Source: Nansenia antarctica (lineage: Eukaryota > Chordata > Actinopteri > Argentiniformes > Microstomatidae). From it: 64,000 bases of DNA. Location: the NCBI GenBank assembly GCA_963989245.1, contig OZ022345.1, positions 52,091,794 through 52,155,793 of the forward strand, given 5' to 3'. Shown piece after piece: positions 56,209 through 64,000 of the stretch (within the stretch, counting starts at the first letter, position 1; every line of letters starts with the position of its first letter). Both the position numbers and the translations under genes were made by a program. Under the pieces are notes generated by a model that worked only from the letters and a program-made list of their open reading frames with translations, was not told the DNA's origin and did no database searches.

Positions 56209-57253
56209 CTATCTCCTTGCCCAGGCCTGAGTGCAGTATAGCCCCGGCAGACGTGACCACGGCGCAGGTCCTGAAGCCCGCCTGGCCCCCCTGGGCGTAG
56301 AGCTGCTCCAGGGGCAGGCGTGGGACCAGGCGAGCCCAGCCCAGCGAGGAGAAGGGCTGCTCCGACCCATCCAGCGTCCTCAGCCTGGCCTGGGCCTTCA
56401 GCTGACATAGCAGCTCCTTGGGGCTCTGGGCTGGCCTCCTGTGGCCCCTGTAGGCCACGTGGTGCTTGTTGGCGCTCAGGTAGTCCCTCATGGCACGCTG
56501 GAGCCTCGGGCTCAGCATGCCCACCGACGCCGTGCCTCGCCACAGCCGCTGGACCACGGAGGCCGACTTGGAGAAGTAGTACTCCTCCAGCTCCGAGGAG
56601 TCCCGCCCTTCTCCTCCTCCTCCTTCTCCTCCTCCTCCTCGCCCAGCGTTGGCCTGCCGTCGGTCGGTCCGCTCTATGTTTACCTCTTCTTCTTCTTCTT
56701 CATCCTCCTCCTCCTCCTCCTCCCCTCCCTCATCCCGGCGGTTCGAGGCTCGGTTCTGGTACAGACGGGCGTCGGTTCGGGACGTCCTCTCGCGCTTTCT
56801 AGTCACCGGGTCGGAGTGGGAGCCCACGTTCTCCGTGCCGAAGGAGGACCAGGCAGCCAGGGTCTGGGGGTCCAGGTAATCCTGCCTGCTGCCCTCTTGG
56901 CTGGCGTAGGGGGCGTAGGGGCCTCCGTCTGGGCTCTGGCTGAGCACCAGGCCTGGCTCTGGGGTGGTGGAGGTGGGCGTAGGGTCTGGGTCCGGGTCCG
57001 GGTTGGGGTAGGGGGTGGTAAAGGTGACGGCGGGCTCGGGTCTAGAGCCCATAATGGCGCGGTGCTGGTGGCTGGCCTGGATGGAGGCGAGGCGGCGGGT
57101 GTCGGGGTGCTGGGAGAGCGCGGCGCCGGCGGAGGTCATGGGCTCGTCCACGTGGGCGTCCAGGAAGTAGGAGAGGAGGGCCAGGAAGAGGAGGGCCCAG
57201 GCTAACATGCCCGCCAGGGCCAGCTTACGCCACTGCCTCATACTGGACTTCAT
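56209..57253 (-). CDS. st6gal2: st6gal2 first coding exon (TM anchor, stem, start of sialylmotif L)
   Basis: 348 codons plus one base. The start is the ATG at 57253 (MKSSMRQWRK); a further ATG eight codons upstream is open but lies outside the family's usual N-terminus. Residues 11-31 form the signal-anchor helix (LALAGMLAWALLFLALLSYF). A long, poorly conserved stem follows, with a DPDPDPTPTSTTPEP stretch, a run of about 16 acidic residues and a Gly/Glu-rich GRGGGGEGGGGEG segment. The conserved part begins near YYFSKSASVVQRLWRG and LQRAMRDYLSANKH, then CQLKAQARLRTLDG and FSSLGWARLVP. Sialylmotif L starts at C330 (CAVVTSAGAILHSGLGKEI). Donor ATAG/GTGAGT. The exon is GC-rich compared with the introns. 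Confidence 0.94.
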
Positions 57254-57565
57254 CACCTCACTCTCTGACACACACACACACAGTCACACACACACGTCGC
57301 ACACACACCAGGCCAGCAGCCAGGTCACAGCGGGGAGGTCACTGGAGGGCCTGGAGGAGAGAGAGAGGTCAAAGGTGAAACTCTTTGCTTGTAAAGATTT
57401 TAAATGAACCCTTCATTATTCCTTTTCTTATCTCGTTATTTTATCCAAGACTTACCTCACCTTGAGCCCCTATTTGTTTGAGTCCATATGTCCTCCAGAA
57501 TAGAATGGGGCCCTAGGACATAAAATGGTACAAATGAGCAAGGAGACACACACACACACACACAT

Positions 57566-57596
<31 letters not shown>

Positions 57597-58008
57597 GAGA
57601 GAAAAAGTGTGAGTGAGAACAAATTAACAATTTAATTGCCTGACACTTGAGCACCACAGTTCTTTCCAAACCTCCTAATGATGTGTTCTCTCGCCTTCCA
57701 TTGTTGGAACAGGCCTCTAGAGAGTGGAGGAGAACTACAGCCTAGGAGAGTTTGTGAGTGGGAACTACTAATTATGGTTCTCTGGCCCTGTAGAGACTGA
57801 GCTTGTGGTGGTCCAGTCCAGCTGAGGAGCACTCGGAGGGGGAGGAGAGGTCTCAGAGGAGCCTCTGTGGTCTTCCAGACTTCCAGACCTCCCACCCAGG
57901 GCCACACAAACAGGAAAGCCAGAGCACAACCACTGACCCTGGGCAACACAGCAGACGGGCTGGGGTAGGGCCCGAGGGAGTAAAGACACACACACACACA
58001 CGTACACA

Positions 58009-58047
<39 letters not shown>

Positions 58048-58283
58048 CATGCTGAGGTCAAAGGTGTAAATGTGTGTAATGTGTGTAAAATTGCCATTTA
58101 ACCTCTGGCAGTAACAGCAGTGAAGCCATCTGTAGCCTTCATTTTGGCAGAAAACTCCTCCTGAAAGCATCCTTTTAGGGGTCAGTTAATGTTACACTGA
58201 CGAATGTTAACCTCACCTCAAACAAACAAACAAACAAACACAAACAACAACGAGGAGAGAAACCTTACATCAGCCATCATCAT
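57254..58283 (-). other. st6gal2 5' flank or 5' UTR, with CA arrays
   Basis: On the - strand a CTCTCTCTCCTCCAG at about 57352-57366 could be a splice acceptor for the first coding exon, implying a non-coding exon farther upstream. (AC)n arrays lie at 57547-57597 and 57987-58043. No TATA box or clear promoter was recognised. Confidence 0.35.
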
Positions 58284-58348
58284 CTCCTAAATTTCGTTGT
58301 TTGGTACCTGTACTGTAGCAATGACAAATAAAGTCCATTCCATTCCAT
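58284..58348 (+). mobile_element. CR1/L2/Rex1-like LINE, 3' end only
   Basis: CTCCTAAATTTCGTTGTTTG then GTACCTGTACTGTAGCAATG and ACAAATAAAGTCCATTCCAT. The last 65 bp of the family at 3601-5204 with the same (ATTCC) end: an extreme 5' truncation. Confidence 0.85.
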
Positions 58349-58529
58349 CAGCCACAAAGGTAAACATTCAATCATTCCTGGGTCCTATGTAAACTGCAGT
58401 TATTCCCTAGATATCTCAGTACATTCAGGGATATCTGTACATTTGGTACAACTAAATAAAAAGCCCAGTGATTGCTCATTCGTTCCTACTCTCTAAGGAT
58501 CTACTGCCTTTGAACTGAACCATACACAG

Positions 58530-59250
58530 AGAGAGAGTGAGACAGGGAAACCAGAGAGAAGAGGTTTTGAGACAGGGAAACCAGAGAGAGTGAGACAGGG
58601 AAACCAGAGAGAAGAGGTTTTGAGACAGGGAAACCAGAGAGAGTGAGGAAGGGAAACCAGAGAGAGAGTGAGACAGGGAAACCAGAGAGAGAGTGAGACA
58701 GGGAAACCAGAGAGAGAGTGAGACAGGGAAACCAGAGAGAGTGAGACAGGGAAACCAGAGAGAGTGAGACAGGGAAACCAGAGAGAGAGTGAGACAGGGA
58801 AACCAGAGAGAGAGTGAGACAGGGAAACCAGAGAGAGAGTGAGACAGGGAAACCAGAGAGAGTGAGACAGGGAAACCAGAGAGAGAGTGAGACAGGGAAT
58901 CCAGAGAGAGAGTGAGACAGGGAAACCAGAGAGAGAGTGAGACAGGGAAACCAGAGAGAGAGTGAGACAGGGAAACCAGAGAGAGAGTGAGACAGGGAAA
59001 CCAGAGAGAGAGTGAGACAGGGAAACCAGAGAGAAGAGGTTTTGAGACAGGGAAACCAGAGAGAGTGAGACAGGGAAACCAGAGAGAGAGTGAGACAGGG
59101 AAACCAGAGAGAGAGTGAGACAGGGAAACCAGAGAGAAGAGGTTTTGAGACAGGGAAACCAGAGAGAGTGAGACAGGGAAACCAGAGAGAGAGTGAGACA
59201 GGGAAACCAGAGAGAGAGTGAGACAGGGAAACCAGAGAGAAGAGGTTTTG
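58530..59250. repeat. GAGACAGGGAAACCAGAGAG minisatellite, about 28 units
   Basis: 25-31-bp units, interspersed five times with a longer AGAAGAGGTTTTGAGACAGG variant. Long - strand frames (SGFPVSLSLVSLSHSL) are artefacts of stop-free units. Confidence 0.94.
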
Positions 59251-59606
59251 AGGATACAGGGTGGAGGTCTACTGTAGTGCAAAACCATGTAATAAAGTGC
59301 ACATACTCTATAATTCATCAACTCTGCCAGCCATGTCTCTCACAGACACACTCTCTCACAGACACACGCACACACACACACCTCAGTGACTTTGTGTTCA
59401 CTTTCATCTCATTATGTAATCCACATATACAAGCATGATCATACACATAAACCACCACCACCACCACCGTCGTCGTCGTCACCTCCCTCTCCCTCAATCA
59501 TAGTGGGACAAAGCCTCAGAGCGATTCGTACTGAGCATGATGAAAGGTATGAGCAGTGGTCAAAGGTTTCACCGTCCATAACACCTGACAGGCTCCAGCT
59601 GCCTGA
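59251..59606. other. Non-coding spacer between two minisatellites
   Basis: Contains (CA) and (CCA)n/(GTC)n short runs at 59448-59480. No gene recognised. Confidence 0.5.
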
Positions 59607-60022
59607 GTGCACGTGGATGAGAGTGCACATGGATGAGTGCACGTGGATGAGAGTGCACGTGGATGAGAGTGCGCGTGGATGAGAGTGCACGTGGATGAGA
59701 GTGCGCGTGGATGAGAGCGCACGTGGATGAGAGCGCACGTGGATGAGAGCGCACGTGGATGAGAGTGCACGTGGATGAGAGTGCACGTGGATGAGAGTGC
59801 ACGTGGATGAGAGTGCACGTGGATGAGAGCGCACGTGGATGAAAGTGCACGTGGATGAGAGTGCACGTGGATGAGAGCGCACGTGGATGAGAGCGCACGT
59901 GGATGAGAGCACATGTGGATGAGAGTACATGTGGATGAGAGCGCACGTGGATGAGAGCGCATGTGGATGAGAGTACATGTGGATGAGAGTGCATGTGGAT
60001 GAGAGCGCATGTGGATGAGAGC
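59607..60022. repeat. 16-bp minisatellite GAGAGTGCACGTGGAT, about 26 units
   Basis: Near-perfect 16-bp periodicity. About 17 units carry the palindrome CACGTG; the rest have CATGTG, CGCGTG or CACATG. The CATGTG variants cluster at the right end. Situated about 2.4-2.8 kb upstream of the st6gal2 start codon. Confidence 0.95.
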
Positions 60023-61815
60023 TTCCACTAAATGACTATATTGGATTCATGGATTGTGAAGCAAAGGGCTTTTTTTCTTCTCACATCACTGCCTCTAATG
60101 ATTCTGAAATAAACAGTTTTCCAATAGAACAAAACGATCAATCTCAAGGCCCTAATTTGCATGTGCAAAAAAATCGGTAGGATTGGGTCGAAAAAGCCAT
60201 CTTTACTGTAATATTTAGACTAGACGCAATGAGAAACAACCCAACGAGAGCTTCGTATACAACGTCATTGCATTTCCACGATATGGAAAAGCTGCGACAG
60301 TTTTCTCCGAACCGCTGTTCAAATCAAGCTACAGTATAAAAAGAAAGAGGAAAAAAAAGAATCATGCTGTCGAGTGATCTGAGTTGGAAGGTATTTTCCA
60401 CACTGCTCAGCACTATTCGCTGAAAGGAATCGGGGGCCCGTCAGTGTCTCTAACGTTGTAAACACTGGCAGAGGTGAGTGAGCTCTTCGCCACTCCAGAC
60501 ATCATTAGATTCCCCAGTAAGCGGGGCCTGGGGGGAATACAGCCGTACATCTCCCCACTCAAAGGCTGTTCAGTCCACTTTAACACGCAGTGCTCTGGGA
60601 CCCTGCATGGGCACAGAGAGTACGCTACAAACCCATCGCTCGCAGCCAGCTGGAAACATGTCCTAAATAAACAAAACACTGATTTCAGATTCAATGAATT
60701 GTCATTGACAGAGTACAAGTCCAAAGACTTTGATGAAGTCAAAAACGAAACGCAGTTTGGCATGGTAGTGTATAGTGCAAAAGCCATAAACGTATGGACA
60801 GATAGCGTATATGTACAGTGTGATATGTACAGACAAGGACGAATATATCTACACTTAAGACATGATATGTACAGAGCAAGGCAATGGATATCAACACAAT
60901 ATTATGTACAGTTATGGTAATATGTACAGTTAGGGCAATATGGGAAATATGTACCGTTAGGGTAATATTTACAGTTAGGGTAATATGTACAGTGTGCAAA
61001 ACAGCAAGGTTGAAGTCCTGAGTGGTATGGGGGCGTACGCAATTTCCTCCTGTTGGGGGGAATTGGGGGCTGTGTGGGGGGGGAGGTAGGGGGGGGGGGG
61101 GGTCTTTAGTAGGACCTGAAAAAGAGTAGTAGCCTAAAGGAGACACGTAGCAAGCAAGAGATATTGTTAGCAAATAATAGTAATAATAGATTGTATTATT
61201 AGTTAATCCTTTCTCAAACTCAAGGACACTGTACAGAGAAGCAAGACAACAAAAAACATGAGAAACAGAATAGAGATACAAAAGAGAAAACTCCTACAGA
61301 AAAAGAAAAAAAAAGGTGTAAGAGCTGAAAGTGTACGGCGTGCAGATCTCATTCTAGCGGTCTGCCAGAGATAGCTACAGGGTCTTTGCTGGGAAACGGC
61401 AGACAGCCTCGGTGTGTGAGGTGGGATGAGATGTGTGGTGGTGTGTAAATGAGTGAGAGGAAGATAATTAGGCCTCTCGAGATTCGTTGGGTGCCTTGTT
61501 AAAAACGTACTTTGACGAAAAGAAAAAAAAGAGAAAATGTATAAGACGGAGACCAAACAAAGAAGCGTAGTTGAATGTGTGACATACAGTAGAAGATAGA
61601 AGATGGAACAAGATGGACGCAGCAGAGAAAGCAAACTGTCCATCCACCATCCTGCCACACTAGAACTCATACTGCATATGTAAACTGTAAAGCACAGGCT
61701 ACCAGTCGGTCCCTCATTAAACATTGAGTATCCAGGACTGGAGGTGCACATAGTGTTCTGTGAAAAAAAACATCAACCCCCTTCTCTTTCAATATTTATC
61801 TCTCGGAACGGCAGG
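60023..61815. other. Non-coding interval upstream of st6gal2
   Basis: No gene recognised. A 148-codon + strand frame at 60474-60920 has no motif I know. Short TATGTACAGTTAGGGTAA repeats lie at about 60903-60990 and a G run at 61078-61103. The interval is repeat-poor from 60040 to 60900, so a non-coding first exon or regulatory DNA could lie there. Confidence 0.4.
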
Positions 61816-61958
61816 GGGGGTATTCCATCGAAGTCGCTAAAGGAAAAAAATCTCTCGCGCGATTGATCAAAAATAAGCCTGGATTTTGTGATAAATCTCA
61901 GCAGATTTATCAGAATAAACCTGGATTTTTCCTTTAGCCACGTTGATGGAATACCCCC
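61816..61958. mobile_element. 143-bp MITE with GGGGGTATTCCATC ends
   Basis: The left end GGGGGTATTCCATC and right end GATGGAATACCCCC are exact reverse complements. GCTAAAGGAAAAA and TTTTTCCTTTAGC pair next, then CCTGGATTTT-type repeats in the middle. Flanking AGG on both sides may be a 3-bp target duplication. Confidence 0.75.
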
Positions 61959-62141
61959 AGGTCATGATATAATGATATAAAACAACCTCTGCACTCCCAG
62001 AACCCTACAATAGTAAATGCCTTCACACCAACCTATCAGGGAGAAGAAAGAAAGAGAGGGAAGGAGGCTTAGTTAAGTGTTAGCAGGCCCTCTGCCCTGA
62101 GGAGGGTCAGTTATACGGTCTAGGACTTACTGTACGTGGGA

Positions 62142-62191
<50 letters not shown>

Positions 62192-62192
62192 C
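62142..62192. repeat. (GA)n microsatellite
   Basis: About 24 GA dinucleotides. Confidence 0.95.
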
Positions 62193-62349
62193 CAGAGTCA
62201 GAGAACAGTAGAGAGGGCACTGACACTGTGATACCAAGGCAATCATGAGATAAAAACACACAGTTAAAGGATATGAAGACGTGAGGGATGGGGGGGTGCT
62301 TAACGAGTAGCACTTAAGCAGAAGCTTGGGGATTCAATTATTTCATCCT

Positions 62350-62600
62350 GCGCTGTGGTGCAGGAGGTAGAGCCGGCGTCTAATGATCGCAAGGTCGGCA
62401 GAACGGTGGTTCGAACGCCAGCTGGCCACCTGTCGAGGTGTCCTTGGGCAAGACACTGAACCCCAAATCGCTCCCAATAAGCAGGTGGGCGCCTTGCATG
62501 GTAGCTTGCCGCCATTGGTGTGTGAATATGTGTGTGAATGGGTGAATGAGAGGCCATTGTAAAGCGCTTTGGAATAAGGCGCTATATAAGTCAGTCCATC
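62350..62600 (+). mobile_element. tRNA-derived SINE
   Basis: Head GCTGTGGTGCAGGAGGTAGA (A box), B box GGTTCGAACGCC at 62408-62419, core TGTCCTTGGGCAAGACACTG and tail GTAAAGCGCTTTGGAATAAG plus GCGCTATATAAGTC. Same family as 10796-11046. Confidence 0.85.
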
Positions 62601-62730
62601 GATGCATATGCAGCCTATCAACACCCTAACACTCTCAAACATAGATAAGGACCAAGGGCGTGTCTAGGGGTGGGCTAGGGTGCCTACCCAGAGATAAGCC
62701 TTGCTTATATACACACATACAGTATATACA

Positions 62731-62949
62731 TACAGTACCAGTCAAAAGTTTGGACACACCTTCTCATTCAATGGTTTTCTTTATTTTGATTATTTTCTGC
62801 ATTGTAAATTAATACAGAAGACATCAAAACTATGAAAGAACACATATGGAATTATGTAGTAAACAAGAAAGTGTTAATCAAACCAAAGTAGCCACCTTTA
62901 GCTTTGATGACAGCTTTGCACACTCTTGGCATTCTCTCAATCAGCTTGT

Positions 62950-63009
<60 letters not shown>

Positions 63010-63185
63010 AAGCTGATTGAGAGAATGCCAAGAGTGCAAAGCTGTCATCAAAGCTAAAGGTGGCTACTTTGGTTTGTTTAACACCTTTTTGTTTACTACA
63101 TAATTCCATATGTGTTCTTTTGTATATAAATAAAGAAAAACCATTGAATGAGAAGGTGTGTCCAAACTTTTGACTGGTACTGTTA
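62731..63185. mobile_element. Palindromic Tc1/mariner-type element with a (CA)n centre
   Basis: TA-flanked ends TACAGTACCAGTCAAAAGTT and AACTTTTGACTGGTACTGT are typical Tc1 inverted repeats of fish. The inverted arms extend about 200 bp each, including CAAGCTGATTGAGAGAATGC / its complement at the inner ends, and meet at a (CA)n array (62950-63008). The transposase gene is missing, so this is a fusion of two copies of the same Tc1 end. Confidence 0.85.
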
Positions 63186-64000
63186 CTGTATATATAAAAT
63201 AATAATAATAATAATACATTTGACAAATGTTCATTGCATCTGCTAATCATGTTGGGCCTAGACATGGTTCTATCCTAGTTCATCATACAATGTTCATCAT
63301 CATACAGACACTGCTGCCTGACCCTGTGCATTCTACTCTATTGTGGCCTATTGAAGAGCCAGACCAAAATAAAAATCTAGAATCTGTTATCTTTTTCTTT
63401 TTCACAGGGTAAAACAGATCCCACTACAAAAATCAGATGCTGTAATTGTACCCCCCCCCCCCCCACCCATTCTCCAAGTCAAACTACGTCCTTGTTTACA
63501 CACCCTAAGGCATTTACAGTATATTATGGGTATTGATTCTCTCATAGCTTCTGACAGCAGAAACACGAGCCGCTCAAAAAAAACAAAGTTAAAATTAACA
63601 AATCATGGTAGAGGAAGAATTGTATCCTGATCTGTTTTTGGTGGAGAGAGAGGGAGAGGGGGAGGAAACAGGGAGAGAGAGGAGGCAGCGTTGGGAGGGA
63701 GATAAGAGAGGAATGAATACAGAAAAACAGGAAACCAGGAGGAGACACAATAACACACAGAGCAGAAAGGCAGAGCGAAAGACAAACATCCACCTAATAT
63801 TCACCCAGGCTAGATGAACGGTGGATCCATCTCATCGGTCTTTGTGAACCCTCTGATCTTAGCGCCTCACCAACAGGTTCAACCTCCTCCCCCCCGCAGG
63901 GGCCAGCCAGGATATTACTGTCCAAGGATATCCGATGCTGTAGCTAATAACTGCTAACGTTTGGAGTTTGCCTTTTCTAAACCTGGCTGTGGAGAGCAGA
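63186..64000. other. Non-coding interval to window end
   Basis: Contains (AAT)n at 63199-63216, a C run at 63451-63465 and GA-rich DNA at 63640-63760. No gene recognised. Confidence 0.5.

Larger units (their letters stand above)
28638..57253 (-). other. st6gal2: st6gal2 gene locus (complete coding sequence in five exons)
   Basis: Gene-level entry. Exons 57253-56209, 42532-42435, 41715-41614, 33631-33457 and 28885-28638 add to 1,668 nt, i.e. 555 codons plus stop, with phases 1/0/0/1. The product is beta-galactoside alpha-2,6-sialyltransferase 2, a type II Golgi membrane enzyme. It moves sialic acid from CMP-sialic acid to the 6-position of terminal galactose in Gal-beta-1,4-GlcNAc. All family motifs are present: sialylmotif L (starting C330), S (around residues 466-490), III (H501-Y-H-E504) and VS (H517-x4-E522), plus the paired cysteines C330 and C482. 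Length is close to the roughly 530 residues of mammalian ST6Gal-II. Introns are 13,676, 719, 7,982 and 4,571 nt. Non-coding 5' exons were not identified. Confidence 0.93.

Noticed and set aside
58476..59321. Long - strand frames with SGFPVSLSL repeats
   Set aside because: Artefact of the GAGACAGGGAAACCAGAGAG minisatellite; no non-repeat domain.
59439..60028. - strand frames rich in SSTCTLIHVHSHPRA
   Set aside because: Artefact of the 16-bp E-box minisatellite read in three frames with similar results.
60474..60920. 148-codon + strand frame upstream of st6gal2
   Set aside because: No recognisable family and no flanking exon signals; kept only as a note in the interval entry.
62350..62600. 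Possible tRNA gene with GGTTCGAA box
   Set aside because: Same reasoning: a SINE head, with a second dispersed copy at 10796-11046.

Overview
The window is vertebrate nuclear DNA, almost certainly from a ray-finned (teleost) fish. The evidence is two spliced vertebrate genes with conserved GT/AG junctions, a TMT-type opsin (a non-visual opsin class well known from teleosts), several tRNA-derived SINEs with fish-type tails, CR1/L2/Rex1-like and RTE-like LINEs, hAT and Tc1 elements, and a very high density of (TG)n, (GA)n and minisatellite arrays. Nothing here looks prokaryotic: there are no operons, and most long open frames are translated tandem repeats.

There are two host genes. (1) A teleost-multiple-tissue (TMT) opsin lies on the + strand. 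Three coding exons are visible (17254-17579, 24452-24685, 29663-29872), running from the end of TM3 to the stop codon. The exon for the N-terminus and TM1-TM3 is not in the window. (2) st6gal2, beta-galactoside alpha-2,6-sialyltransferase 2, lies on the - strand. Its whole coding sequence is present in five exons (57253-56209, 42532-42435, 41715-41614, 33631-33457, 28885-28638), joining in frame to 555 codons plus stop. The two genes converge and interlock: the terminal exon of st6gal2 lies inside the last opsin intron, and the terminal opsin exon lies inside the last st6gal2 intron.

Layout. 1-3.6 kb: decayed Ty3/gypsy element with its 3' LTR. 3.6-5.2 kb and 7.8-9.3 kb: two copies of one CR1/L2/Rex1-like LINE in opposite orientation. 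10.8-12 kb: SINE and TG arrays. 13.6-15.9 kb: a third LINE carrying a MITE. 16.0-16.5 kb: hAT-like element. 17.25-24.7 kb: two opsin exons separated by a LINE fragment, a 355-bp foldback element split by a 1.57-kb hAT-like element, and a fourth LINE. 25-28.6 kb: repeat-poor sequence that may be the st6gal2 3' UTR. 28.6-30.2 kb: the interlocking 3' ends. 30.8-33 kb: SINE and a hAT element. 33.6-41.6 kb: a st6gal2 intron built largely of tandem arrays and nested DNA transposons. 42.5-56.2 kb: the first st6gal2 intron, with a 1.4-kb minisatellite, a full-length RTE-like LINE with an intact 1,088-codon frame and target-site duplication, and nested hAT/SINE material. 57.3-64 kb: st6gal2 upstream region with two long minisatellites (one rich in CACGTG), a small MITE, a SINE and a palindromic Tc1-type element.

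The two genes have unrelated known roles: opsins are light-sensing GPCRs, and ST6Gal-II is a Golgi glycan-capping enzyme. Nothing in the sequence shows a functional link beyond the physical overlap. Exon calls rest on conserved protein motifs and splice phases read by eye. Transposon families were assigned from hallmark motifs, terminal repeats and target-site duplications, without database comparison.
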